From contig JAZDSV010000005.1 in assembly GCA_036784855.1 (NCBI GenBank), positions 248,001-312,000 on the forward strand: 64,000 nt of DNA, written 5' to 3'. Both the position numbers and the translations under genes were made by a program. This DNA is from Aphelidium insulamus. Taxonomy: Eukaryota; Aphelidiomycota; Aphelidea; Aphelidiaceae. Position 1 is the first letter of the stretch; each line of letters opens with the position of its first letter. The notes under the pieces were generated by a model, which worked only from the letters and a program-made list of their open reading frames with translations, was not told the origin of the DNA and made no database searches. Positions 45,797 through 57,517 of this stretch are shown here, piece by piece.

Positions 45797-47523
45797 TCAT
45801 GAAAATTCCGGTCGCAGCTCCAGCAGGTTGTCCGCCGTTTTGGTGCTTATTCTCTGAATAATCGCCTTCAGAACAGCTGGCAGGTTCTCGGGGTCTTTTC
45901 GCAGTTTGCGCCGCAGCTTGAGAATAACGTCTTTGGCAGACATGCGACGCGTGGGCACCTCCTTGAACAGTGCAATCACTTCGTCCTGAGTGATGGTAGC
46001 GTCACCGCTGGCAGACGGCAGAGTTTTCACCTGTACGAGGACAGCATGTTTAGCATTGCATGGTCAACAATCCAAAGAATGCAACCTTTTTCGATGAAGG
46101 CTCCGCCGCATCAGCGCCACCAGTCGGCGATACCAGCGCTGGGCTACTCTCCCTCGAGCTGCTGGTAGACGCTGCATCACCTGCGCGCCGCTTCATCTTT
46201 GGCGCAACTGCGGGGCGGTTAAACACATACTGCACACTCAGTCACACTTGCCGACAGTTTTGCCGAGCTTTATGACAGCCTTCTTTGGAACGCTTACCCC
46301 AATAGGCGGAGACCCTCCACGAGACGTCCGTTTACTACTGCTTGACGAGCTCCCTTGTGACGACGACAACACGGCCGCCTGATTCTTGGCCGCTTTTGCC
46401 AGCAGACTATTTACACCAGACGGTTCGGCACTCTTTTCCTTGACGTCCTTCTTGTCCTCCTCGTCCTCGCCATCGGTGCTTACCTCTTCTCCGTCACTTA
46501 GCCCGTACGCATCGCGCTCATCCTCGTCCGAATCAAAGTGAAACTCTTGCTTCATCTTTTTCAGCAATTTCTTGGTGTCCATGCCCTGCGACTTGAGTCG
46601 ATCTTTGCGGAGTCGCGAACCGGCAGTCTCCACGTCATCCTCTTCGGCGCGGTTCATTTCATTTTGTCGACGCTAGCCAAGAATTTTAAAATGCTAACGT
46701 TTATGTACAACACCTCAATTACCTCATCTTCGGCCTCGCGGTCTACCTGAGCCTTTTGGTCGTCGGGGTCCGCCACATCGCCATACTCTTCGTCGTCGGC
46801 AAAGTCTTCTTCATACAATATTTCGTCCAGCTCGGCCTTGACTTTGACATCGCCGCTGTGTCGACCAACTCCGCTCGTAACGTGCAGGTTCGCGCCTGGC
46901 AGACCGGCATTGGCCTCTTCACCAGGCAGTGCCACGTCAGTCCGTGTCAGTTTGTGCATCATCCACCGGTCCGAGCTGACGCTCTTGCTCTTCATCTGAT
47001 CCTCAGCCTCCTCGGTGGTGAGCGTGCGATACGTTATCCGCTGCGTGAACTTGTACCACTCCTGCGTGGGTATGACGGTGAACCCGTTGTCCTCGTACAC
47101 AAACAGGACATAGTTCTGGTTCTGGCCGGGTTCTAGGCGTCCCACAAAACTCGTGTCGCCCAGCGCGTCCTCCAGTATCCAGGGCAGGGACTCGCGGGCG
47201 CGCAATGCCCGCGCGGCACGATACTCCTCCCCCGAGTCGTAGTAGATACGGGTCTTTTTGTTGAAAAAGTTGCGTCTGGCCGCCGCCTTCTGGTCCTGCT
47301 CCGCCTGCTGCTCGGCGGTCAATGCGGCCGAGACGCCTTCGCCGCCATTATCGGCCGCGATGGCTGCTGCGCCGGACGGGTTGATGGGCAGTGAGGCGGG
47401 CTGACCGCGGAATAGGCGCACGGGCTGACGGCAGGCAGCCAAGTCAAACTGCGGCACATTGAGTTTGGCGACGTGGTGCGCGGCGAGGTTGACGCCGGCC
47501 GAGCGGAGCTGGTACTCGACCAT
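45797..47523 (-). CDS. GTF2F1: General transcription factor TFIIF alpha subunit (RAP74)
   Basis: Complement of exons 46723-47523, 46252-46672, 46086-46207, 45797-46030; 525 residues (human 517). The N-terminal dimerisation domain contains FNKKTRIYYD, PWILED and NYVLFVYEDNGFTVIPTQEWYKF. A highly charged middle region (DEDERDAYG, acidic and Lys-rich blocks) follows. The C-terminal winged helix (ITQDEVIALFKE, MSAKDVILKLRRKL) binds the FCP1 phosphatase and TFIIB in other species. TFIIF stabilises the RNA polymerase II pre-initiation complex. Intron 46208-46251 is GC-AG. The start codon is 78 bp from that of divergent Miro. Confidence 0.93.
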
Positions 47524-47601
47524 TTTGTTGCTTCGGAAAGAAGAAGGAAGAAGGAGAAAAAAGCGCAGAGAGGAAAGAAGAAAGAACGAAAAAGAAAAAT
47601 C
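47524..47601. promoter_or_regulatory. 78-bp divergent promoter region, TFIIF-alpha / Miro
   Basis: The start codons of the two divergent genes enclose only 78 bp. From 47537 on it is almost pure A/G on the Miro coding strand. I see no TATA box. A shared bidirectional promoter is inferred from spacing alone. Confidence 0.5.
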
Positions 47602-50162
47602 ATGAAGCAGAGCGTCCGCATTGCCGTGCTGGGTGACCGTACGGCGCATTGCTGCTTGCCATATGCGTGTGCATTGGACTGACAAAGTCATGCAGGAGGC
47701 TGTGGCAAAACCTCGCTGATCATCTCCTTCCTGAAAGAAAGCTTTGAGCCAGAGGTGTGATGCCTACAAGGCTTAATGTAGCCTTACTGATACTCTGCAG
47801 GTCACAGACGTACTGCCCGAGATACTTATTCCCGCCGACGTCACTGTGGACAAGGTTCAGACTTTTATTGTGGATACGCCTGGTAAGGCAGAGACCTTTG
47901 TACATGGAAGTGTAACCCGCTCATTTGCGCATAGATAATACCAGCGATGATGGAAAGTGTGCCGACGAGCTCGCTATTGCCGATGTGGTGTGCTTGGTGT
48001 ACAGTATTGACAGCGTGGATGGCCTTGAACGGCTGAAATCCGTCTGGCTTCCATTTATACGGCAGCATGCCAAGAAGGTTCATTGGTCTATTCAAATATC
48101 ACGCGGCATCTAATACGTCACTCATACAGGTTCCCGTCATCCTTGTGGGCAATAAAATCGACCTCCGTCCCGATACAATGACCGAGAACGCCAACTTGGA
48201 CCGGTATATCATTCCGCTTATGAACCAGTTCAAGGTGCCATCGACGTTCTTGACATATCCGCATCATTACATCGTATTGTATCAGGAAGTGGAGACTTGC
48301 ATCGAATGCTCGGCCAAAGATATTGTCAATGTGGCTGAAGTGTTTTACTTTGCATCAAAAGCCGTACTGCACCCTGTGGTTCCGCTGTATGACTCTGGAA
48401 AGCAGGCATGTCGGATTATGTCGTTTGGTTTACAAAATCTAATGTGTCCGGTGCAGCAACTAAAGCCCGCTGCTCGCCTTGCGCTTGGACGCATATTTAA
48501 GCTTTGTGACAAAAACAAGGATGGCATTATGGATGATACAGAACTCAACATTTTCCAGGTATTTTCAAATATGGCCGTAGTCTGCACTTAACTTGTATGC
48601 AGCGCAAAATATTCGGCACTCCGTTGCAAATTCAGGAACTCGAAGGGGTAAAGGCCGTTGTTCGTGAAAGCTTTCCGGATGGAATTGCGAATAATGGCCT
48701 AACGCAAGAAGGTTGATATAGCATTTGATCGTAGCTGTGCCTAAATCATTATAGGTTTCATATATCTGCACCTACTCTTCATTCAGCGAGGCCGACTCGA
48801 AACTATATGGACTGTGTTGCGCAAGTATGGATACGACGACAACGTTCAGCTGAACCCAGAGTATCTCGTGCCGCGCATGGAAGTGTCGGCAGACGTCACT
48901 ACCGAGCTCAGTCCAAGCGGGTATCAATTTTTTACCGACCTCTTTCAAGTTTTTGATAAGGTAATTTATAACAGAGAGAATGATTGCCCCCTAAGCTCTT
49001 ATTCATAGGACATGGACGGTGCCCTAGATGAACGGGAATTAAACGAGCTATTCTCAACATCTCCTGGCAACCCGTGGTCGGGACGAGATTCGCCCATGTC
49101 GTGCTTGACGGACGAGCACTCGGCCATTACCCTCCAGGGATTTCTGGCACTTTGGAGGTATTTTATAACTTCAAGTGCTACATTTGATGTATCTAACTGT
49201 TGTAGCATGACCACGCTGACCGATTACAAGACTACGTTGGCATATTTGGCATATCTGGGACACGAGGGCGAGAATATCGGCGCCATTAAAGTAGTTCGAA
49301 ACAAAAAGCTGCTCAGCCGCAAGTCGAAAAACATTCGCAGCGTATTCATGGCTTACGTTTTTGGGGCGACCGGTAGTGGAAAGGTACTAATTTTTCTGTT
49401 GCCTTTAGTATAGCTAACTATTTTTCAGACCGAGCTTGTCAAGGGTCTTGTAGCCAAAGAGTTTGAAACTAGATACACGCCCACTGCCAAGTCATTTATG
49501 GCAGTCAACACTGTAGAGATGGGCGGGGCAGAGAAATATCTTGTGGCAAGTATTATTCTTCCCATTTCTCTTCTGCTTATTCACTTCCGTAGATGAAGGA
49601 AATAACTGCAGAGCTGGCGCCCACAATCCTAAAGGATACATCCAAGCTCGACAAGTGCGACGTGATGTGTTTTGTGTACGACACCAGCGACCCAAACTCC
49701 TTTTCCTACCTTGAATCGCTCTATGTACGTTGTACAAATTTGTGATCGATGATAGCGCCTGACTAGCTGTTGACGCAGAAACAATACGATCTGGAAAAGT
49801 ATCCGATTGTGTTTGTGGGCACCAAGACTGATCTGCCTGCCACGGTGCAACAGGCCACATTGGACCCGGAGCGGTTCTGTCAACGGTTAAAGCTGGCACC
49901 GCCGCTGCTGTGCTCTCGTAAAGATCCCGAGCGATCCGATCTGTACAACATCATTATCGGAGTGGCGATGAATCCGTACGTGGCCATCCCGGCCGAGCTG
50001 TACTCGGACGATTCGCGCAAGTCTCTGTGGCGACTTGTTATGGCCACCACGGCATTCAGCCTAATTGGAATGGGATTCTATATCGGTATGCGCGTGTATG
50101 CGGGTCGGCATCTATCTGGTACATCCGTCACCGCTGTGGGCGCCCGAATGCATGCGGCATAA
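47602..50162 (+). CDS. Miro, mitochondrial Rho GTPase (RHOT/Gem1)
   Basis: Thirteen exons: 47602-47638, 47696-47754, 47801-47882, 47935-48077, 48130-48234, 48286-48558, 48603-48711, 48755-48960, 49009-49157, 49206-49383, 49429-49545, 49593-49724, 49779-50162; 657 residues. The order is the Miro one: N-terminal GTPase (GDRGCGKTSLI, VGNKIDL, ECSAK), two EF-hand units (DKNKDGIMDDTEL and DKDMDGALDEREL), the C-terminal GTPase (GATGSGKTEL, VGTKTDL), and a C-terminal membrane anchor (LIGMGFYIGM). Miro tethers mitochondria to motors and to ER contacts. Intron 49546-49592 is GC-AG. Intron 48235-48285 is 51 nt and stop-free, so retention would add 17 residues. Confidence 0.96.
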
Positions 50163-50232
50163 TAGAGTTGAAGTGGGCAAGATGAAGTGTGACTATATGT
50201 ATGCCAGAACTGGGACAATATATTAATGTCTG

Positions 50233-51433
50233 TCACTCTTCAGCATCGCGCCGGCGCAGATACTCTGCAGCAGCAGCGGTCAATGTCAATAATTATGAAC
50301 AATGTAACCATTACGTACCGGCATAATCTTCATACACCAAACGAGTTTGTGGCACATTGATGATTTGCTTGAAGAACTTGCCGTCCTGCAGGTAGAGCAA
50401 CCGGTCCGCATAGCACTCCACATCCGGGTTGTGCGTGACCATTATGCACGTGGTTTTGCTCTCTAGATTAATCTTGAGCAGCAGATCCATGATTTCCACC
50501 GTGTTCAACGTGTCCAGGTCTCCGGTGGGTTCGTCCAGCAGCAAAATTTCGGGATCGTTAGACAGAGCTCGCGCAATAGTCACTCGCTGCTGTTCACCGC
50601 CAGACAGCTCGGATGGCAAGTGCGCCACCCGGTCTTGCAGCCCAACCACTGCACTTGTTATAAAGTGGTGGCACACTATTAAATCGTACTTTCTAGCAGC
50701 TTGAGGGCGCGCTCCCGGCGTTCTTTGGGCGACAGGACGCCCTGAATTGTCATTGGCAGTTCGACGTTCTCATAGGCGGACAACGTGGCCAGCAAGTTGA
50801 AAGTCTGAAAAACAAATCCTTCACGGTGCGCACCGCACGTAAGTCATCGTGGACAGAGCTGCACTTTGCACAGAGAACGTACCGATTTTGCGCAGGCGCA
50901 GGTCCGACAAGTAGGCGTCCGTCGAGGATTCCGTGATGGATTCGCCGAGAATCTCTGCGCGCGTAGGTGTTACACTCATATAGACACGCGATGTGTGCAC
51001 ATGGCGTGCCTATTCTGCCAGATGTGGCCAGATCGATGGTGCCCAGGATGTTGAGGAGTGTGGTCTTGCCGCCGCCGGACGGCCCGCGCAGGATGACAAA
51101 CTCGCCGCTGAGGTGTCAGGGCCATCACAGACAACGAGACACATCCAGATGGACGGAACCACCGCGTACCGTCTAATGGGGTAGAACTCGCTGTCGGGCG
51201 ACAGGTGGATGTCGTGCAGGGCAGTCACATTCTCCTGACTGCCGGGTATCTTGTAGCCTGGCCGCCTCTGGTTAGCGGGCGTGGACGCCAGAGCTGCTAA
51301 GGCGGCACCTACTCTTGGACAGGTGTTCTATGAGCACGACAGGCTCCCCAAACTCCTTGCCACTGGGTGAGATGTAGGTGGCCGACTTGGCGTCACCCGT
51401 GAGCGGCGTCTGGGCGTCGATTTTCGCTACCAT
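50233..51433 (-). CDS. ABC transporter ATPase, LolD/MacB-like (bacterial type), no membrane domain
   Basis: Complement of exons 51313-51433, 51170-51257, 51010-51107, 50883-50954, 50690-50818, 50319-50648, 50233-50264; 289 residues. A single nucleotide-binding domain has Walker [12 protein letters not shown], the Q-loop FVFQTFNLL, signature LSGGEQQRV, Walker [13 protein letters not shown] and the H-loop VTHNPD. This is the MacB/LolD/FtsE-like class, which in bacteria pairs with a separate permease. No permease gene lies nearby. The N-terminal 40 residues and a short insert after the first strand are unusual. Intron 50955-51009 needs a GC donor (GCACGC or GCAGAA) because GT alternatives break the frame. 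Confidence 0.85.
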
Positions 51434-51650
51434 GCGCGCCGCGGAAGGTGTTATTTAGTGTGGGTGGTGGCGCAGTCGGCCGTGGCGTCGTTGACGTGCT
51501 TCAATGCCCGCCTGTCCAATGCTGCCCGGCTGCTTGCACCCTTACACTGTGGCCTGTCTGGTACTGTAGCACTGCTATTGTCCCCGGGGTGTGTGCGCAC
51601 GCAGCGACACCCACATCGCAGAGCGCACACGGTTGCTGTTTACAATTGCA

Positions 51651-53778
51651 ATGGCGGGCCTGGACAGCGCGGCGCCAGAGGACTTTATGGCCGCCGTCGA
51701 GCGGCTGAAGCGAGAGAAGGAGGAGCAACTGCACGGTCTCAGTATCACGCTGCTGCAGTCTCTGGAGCAGCAGGTACGGCCAGGGCACTATACTGTATTA
51801 TCGGCTGCTAAGGTGGCTGTGTAGAACAGACAGCAGCGCCTGGACATTGCACGACTGCAGCAGCGGGACAAGGAACTGCTGCAGACCCTGCATGCGGTGC
51901 AATCGCAGTTCCGCGGCGCCATCAGCACCCTGTCCAACCAGAACTCGGAGAGGTAGCGTGCGCTAAAGTGTTGACGCCGCACTCACACCACGCCACCCAA
52001 AGAATGTCCGTAATGATGTCGGCGCTGCAAGGAGCCGCCGACCGCGAACAAGCCATGCAGGAGGAGATTAACCGCTTGAAACAGTCCGAGGCCAGTAGCT
52101 CCGCCCGCATGGACCATATGTGTCAGGTTAGTTGAGAACATTCGTGTACATACCAGTTCAACTAGCGCACGTACGTAGCTCTTGAAAGAGCAGCAAGAAC
52201 GCTACGAGGAGAGTCAAACACAGCAAAAGTACCGTGACCTTGTGGCATATACATGTACTAAGTATCGTATTGCAGAGAGGCGCTGGCCACAACTACTGCT
52301 GCTGTTGATGAAAGAATTACAAAGGTGCAGCATAGTGTCGCCGCCAGTTGCCTAGAGTTTGAGGGGGCCATGGATAAGCTGGGAAATACATTTGACGAGA
52401 CTTTTCGGCGACTCGGTGGTCTCTGCAGCTCGTTTGATCAGATCAAACGGTGGCAGAGGTGAAATCGGAGTTGTTCTGCTTGCTTTGCTTACACGTCTCG
52501 CATAGCACGGTTGATGACCGTCTGCAGACTGTACAACGAGCCATCTCGGCGTGTGATCAGAGGCAACAGGCACTACTTTCAACGGTATGCAGACAGTATT
52601 AAATAAGCATGTATTGACGAGTTTGTTAGGTCGAGTCCAAAGTTGCTGGCATCAGCGAAATTGTTGAACAAGTTAAAGCAGACATCTCGGTCATGTCCTT
52701 GGACCACAGCGCGGTATGCAGTTATTATGCAGCCTATGCTGATATGATGTTACAGTTTATGGAGGAAACAAGGCAAATGCACATGGAATGTGAACAGCAA
52801 CACGTCACATTGAAGACCGAGGCATCCGCCATACGGGATTTGGTCTCGAAAATGCGGAAACAAGTCAACGAAGAGTTGTTGGCCACAGCGGTTCGGTTGC
52901 AGGAAGGATTGCGTGATACTCTTGCACAAAATACAAGCGAAGTGTTGTCAATGGTTCGTTCGTTGATCGTTGCATCGTGCTGACAATGACAACCATGTAG
53001 GTAGATGGTGTAAGATCGCAGCAGTTGCCGGTGCCACAATCCGAACCAAAATCTGTTGTCGACGGTAGGCCGGTGGTAATTCAGCTAATATTATTAAACC
53101 TTTGCAGCGTCCACTCTTACGGATCGAGAACATCAACAGCCAGACGAAGAGGTGCGCCGGCAAATCGAAGCTCTGGAACACGAGGTTCGCAGACAAAATT
53201 TACATTTCTATTTAATCTCATGTGTGTAGAATAGTGACTTGAAGACGCTTATCAAGCAGATGCGCGATGCAGTCGAATCCGGTACTACTGCTGAAAGTGC
53301 CAGCGACGTGCTCGATCATGTCTCGGACACTCTTCGTCACCACACACAGCCGCCATCGCTACCTCTGCAAGCAACGGCCGTGGACACCGCGACACGGAAA
53401 AGCATCAAGAGTGATGTCAGTCTGCAAGCGGAGCTGTTGCGATTACAGGCGGAAAATGCAAAGCTGACGGCCTTCTCCAACGTGTTGCAGGCACAACTAC
53501 GCCACGAGCGGAACAAGCCCGTGGACTCTAAAGCGACTCAAACGCGCGGTCAGAAGTTATATCCTCAGGAACAGTCGGCGCTGCAGTCAGCTGCCAAGCC
53601 ACTGCAAGTAGATCAAGATTACGAATCGCTCAAGAGGCAAATATCGCTGACACAACTGAAGAAACCGCAAAGGAAACCTGCACCACAAAGCGGCGCCCAA
53701 ACGACCATTCCAGCCGCCGTGAAACTAGGGAAAACTGTTGTGGTGCGGAACTGGAACACACGAGATGATCCAACTTAA
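51651..53778 (+). CDS. Unrecognised coiled-coil protein
   Basis: Eleven exons: 51651-51773, 51825-51952, 52003-52126, 52179-52228, 52276-52458, 52506-52584, 52630-52713, 52756-52953, 53001-53064, 53108-53184, 53230-53778; 552 residues. Most of residues 10-400 is heptad-like coiled coil rich in Glu, Gln, Lys and Leu. The C-terminal 150 residues are less helical, rich in Lys/Pro/Gln, ending KTVVVRNWNTRDDPT. There is no motor, kinase or membrane domain. It could be a cytoskeletal, centrosomal or kinetochore protein, but I recognise no family. The exon joins are all in frame with canonical GT-AG introns of 41-52 nt. Confidence 0.8.
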
Positions 53779-53817
53779 TATAAATAGTTGCTACATTTGT
53801 TCGCAATTCAAAGTCCA

Positions 53818-55026
53818 ATGAGCTCCTGGAACGAAGACATTGTGCTTTCGGAATGCCACATGGAAAAGTCAGAGTGTGCCTCCGTGCTTGCATTTCCGCG
53901 TCTGTCGGACTTGGCGCGTGCCGGCATGGACTATGACGCGTGTATGGCCGAGAGCGAATACACAATTGAGTATGAGCCGACACCGAAGAAGCCCCAAGCG
54001 CTTGAAGTGGATCAGGATGGCGATCTAGTGGTTGCACGTCGCAGTCGCTCCTCCACTGTCCTTACACTACGCCTGAGGCACAACATGGCGACGGCGTTGG
54101 ATTCGGTAGGCACTCAGCTGTGGAATGGAGCGTTTATACTCGCCGAGTTCATTCTGCACTTCCGCCAAGTTCTGCAAAGTGTCCCCAAGCTAACCGTGCT
54201 GGAACTGGGCACCGGCTGTGGGCTGGTGGCAAACGTGCTGCGTTCTGTGCTTTGCGAGGATGCTCTGCTTGTTGCCACGGGTAAGTGGTGGCTCAGTACT
54301 AAATATTATTGTGACACTTTCGCAGACTACGACGCGACGCTGACAATGCTTACGCGTCACAATGTGGACCGGAATTCTGAGGCGCGCCTTCAACATCGTC
54401 AACAGGGCTTGGCGCGCGGTGCAGTAACTGAATGCCAATTTGAGACGCGTCTATTCAACTTTCACTGGCTGGCCAGGCCGGAAGATCCCTGCCATCCAAC
54501 CGGCACATCAACAGATCGCCACACTCAACTCTCTCCATGTCAGCGTCGACCTGATCTCATAGTGGCGGCCGACATTGTATACAGCAGTGACTTGACGGAG
54601 GCACTGGTGATACACTTGAGACATCTGCTGACCCCAAACTCTTGTTCTCGCTGGCAACCGGTGCTTGTTATGTCGATGGAGCGGCGTCGCAACTGCGTCA
54701 TTGACTATCACAATTTGAACGTTAAAGAAGATGGTAGCAGTAAGAACTGGCCGTGTAGTGCCGTGCGAGATGTCCACGGGGAACATGCATTTCGCCTGCT
54801 GGCCGAGTATCAATGGCGCGTCGATGGTGTCGAATACGGTTTCCACATATGCCGCTACGACCCCGACGCCATACCCTACTGCATCAGCGGGTATGTGCGC
54901 ACCGCCGAGCTGGAATTGTTAACGGTCGAGGTGCAAGCTATCACAGCATCAGCGGCGCAAGTAACAACAACGGCTGATCAGGCAGCCCTGCCGCGATTGT
55001 TTGGCTTAAAGTCACACATCGATTAA
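53818..55026 (+). CDS. METTL22-like protein lysine methyltransferase (methyltransferase_16 family)
   Basis: Exons 53818-54280 and 54326-55026; 387 residues. The seven-beta-strand core has GTQLWNGAFILAEF before motif I VLELGTGCGLV, a later DYD at the end of strand 2, and PDLIVAADIVYSS in the post-I/DxxY position typical of the METTL21-23 class. The N-terminal 90 residues and C-terminal tail are lineage-specific. Human METTL22 methylates lysine in KIN17; the target here is inference. The start ATG is only 39 bp after the preceding stop codon on the same strand. Confidence 0.83.
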   Translation: MSSWNEDIVLSECHMEKSECASVLAFPRLSDLARAGMDYDACMAESEYTIEYEPTPKKPQALEVDQDGDLVVARRSRSSTVLTLRLRHNMATALDSVGTQLWNGAFILAEFILHFRQVLQSVPKLTVLELGTGCGLVANVLRSVLCEDALLVATGKWWLSTKYYCDTFADYDATLTMLTRHNVDRNSEARLQHRQQGLARGAVTECQFETRLFNFHWLARPEDPCHPTGTSTDRHTQLSPCQRRPDLIVAADIVYSSDLTEALVIHLRHLLTPNSCSRWQPVLVMSMERRRNCVIDYHNLNVKEDGSSKNWPCSAVRDVHGEHAFRLLAEYQWRVDGVEYGFHICRYDPDAIPYCISGYVRTAELELLTVEVQAITASAAQVTTTADQAALPRLFGLKSHID

Positions 55027-55151
55027 TGAAGCGACGCGTCTGATTGGCTGAAACGCTGTTTCAATTCATTTTCTACTCGAGCGGCCAAGCAGTGTTATAT
55101 ATCGCATTATAACAGTCGGCTTCTGCGCAGCGATCATCCGGCACACTTTAC

Positions 55152-57451
55152 ATGGACAACGGCCAATTTCTCAGCGTCGACACGGCAGCGTCCGGCAATG
55201 GTAGTGGTGGAAACACGTCGCCCGTATCGCCACGACGTGGATCGTTTGCGCGTCGGCTGTCACTGGCCGTGAGAAGTGCCGTGCCGGCATCTGCTCCAGT
55301 CACGCCCGTCACTGGCCACATGCACTCGGCATCCACTGGACACATGTTTTCCGCGATGCACACCAGCGGTTGGGACAATTTGAGCATGTCGTTGGATATT
55401 AACGATTATTTAATTCATCGTCCTATTGGTGTGTGGCATGATCACATGAGAACTTGTCATGCATATATCTAATCGCATAGGCTACGGTTCGTCCGCCGTG
55501 GTGTACCTTGCCACCTACAAACCGCTCAAGAAACAAGTCGCCATCAAGACGCTTGATCTGGACATGTTTGAGCGTGATCAAATTGAGGAACTGCGCGTAA
55601 GTTCTGTATCAGGCATTGCTATAGTCTCTAACTGGTTATATTTTTATAGCGCGAATTGCAAATCATGACGTTGTCCAAGCACCCAAATATTTTGCCCGTC
55701 AATGGCGCATTCGTCAGCGGTTCCAAGCTATACATTGTTATGCCCTTCATGGCTGCCGGTTCGTTACTGCAGCGCTTTACTTGTCCAATGGTCTAAATTG
55801 ATAGGATCTTGTTTGGACATTCTTCGCACCGCGTATCCCGAGGGCATTGAGGAGGCATGCATCGCTACAATACTCAAGTCTGCCCTGCTGGCGCTGGACT
55901 ATCTCCACAAGAATGGTCACATCCACCGCGACGTCAAGGCCGGAAATCTCGTGATGGATGGTGACGGTGTTGTGCAGTTGGCTGATTTTGGTGTGTCATC
56001 GTCGCTCCTAGACAGCGGTGATCGCAAGAAGAAGCGGCGCACGTTTGTTGGCACACCTTGCTGGATGGTATGTTGAATGATGGGCAAGTATACATTGTTA
56101 ACACCTCGATACAGGCACCCGAGGTATTGACACCCGAGAAAGGCTACGACTACAAGGCCGACATTTGGTCGTTTGGCATAACTGCGCTCGAGTTGGCCAA
56201 CGGCCAGGCGCCGTACGCCAAGTATCCACCGATGAAGGTGCTGATGTTGACAATGTCCCGCGAACCGCCCAAGCTCAATCGCGACGGTGGCAAATACAAG
56301 TACTCCAAGGGTCTGAAGGAGATGATTGAAATGTGTCTGGTCAAGGATCCAACAAAAAGGTACGCGCTGTTAGTGTGCCATGGATTTGAATTCTGACACA
56401 ACTGTTGCGCAGGCCATCGGCGGAGAAGTTGCTTCAGCACTCCTTCTTCAAACAGGCCAAGAAGCCAGACTATCTCGTGCGTACGTTGCTGCATGACTTG
56501 CCACCAGTCAATGTACGTCCCATCCGAAAGCCCACAACCTCGGCCAAGCCCGTCGTGGTGCCGGACTATTGGGACTTTTCGTCCAGCAACAGCGGCGCTG
56601 ATGATGCAAGCAGCAGCACCGCGGACGCCAACTCGCGCCTTGATCGCAGCTGCTCACGAAGCAGCTCAGCCACCAGCGACACCACCCGCGCGGAGCTGCA
56701 GTCCGTGGACGAAGAGTCTGTCGTCAGCTCGACGGTCACTGACGGCAGCTCGTCGGACCGACCACGCCGCTCAACAATCGGTTCATCGCGGCCAGTCCGC
56801 CGTGGCCGCTTCCACGTCCACACCGGATCACTGGACCTCGGTTCGTCTGGTGTGATGTCACTGGCGGCCGGGTCGCCAACCGCCGACATGGCAACGGGCC
56901 GAGCGTCAGTGGACCTGAGTGCCGGATTGGGTGGTGTGCTGCCGCTGCAGCAGCCACAAATGCCACCAACCCCGCCGGCTGATGTCATACAGTCGCGCAA
57001 GGGCCGTTTCGACGTGGTGCACACGGACGACAGCGCAGCCAGGAAGAAGGCGGCCGCCCGGGCGTCCCGCGTGCGATTCGCCTCCATCTCCAGCGACGTG
57101 TCGGCACTGAGTAGCAGCGGCTCCACGCCCACCACGCCGGACGCCGAGATCAAGATAAGCGAAAAGATCAACGGCCTGCTGCTGAGTGGCGAACAGCGAC
57201 AGCAGGAGCTGGAGGATCTGGCACGTGACATTGACGTTACTGTCATTGGTCCCGGCCAGGTGCGAATGGAGCGTCGAACCTCGACAAGCAGTTCGCTGAA
57301 CGATTCATCGGTGCAACGGGCGCGCAGTCAAAGCATGGAACTTTTTATCAGGGAGAATGAAATGTTGCGCCGCGAGAACGCCTCGCTGGAAGAGGAGAAT
57401 ATGCGCCTGAGGTCAAAGCTGCTGCAGACTGCCCGACCCGAAGACTGCTAA
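55152..57451 (+). CDS. STE20-family kinase, OSR1/SPAK (GCK-VI)-like
   Basis: Exons 55152-55428, 55481-55596, 55650-55758, 55805-56067, 56115-56359, 56413-57451; 682 residues. The kinase domain (about 88-385) has GYGSSAVVY as glycine loop, [20 protein letters not shown], the activation segment [14 protein letters not shown] and the ASL-type C-lobe DIWSFGI. It is catalytically complete and closest to OSR1/SPAK/Fray. An N-terminal Ser/Gly-rich tail of about 85 residues precedes it. The C-terminal 300 residues are Ser/Arg-rich with several RRGRF/KGRFDV-type motifs and a final leucine-rich coiled coil. The CCT domain that binds RFxV peptides in animal OSR1/SPAK is not recognisable. Confidence 0.87.
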
Positions 57452-57517
57452 AGTTATAATATAATTTTGGTATTGTACAATGACACATTTGTGCAAAGTA
57501 GCAGTATGCATGCAACA

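Noticed and set aside
49384-49428. Short A/T-rich stretch as possible RNA gene
   Set aside because: It is a GT-AG intron of Miro; splicing restores the conserved second GTPase P-loop.
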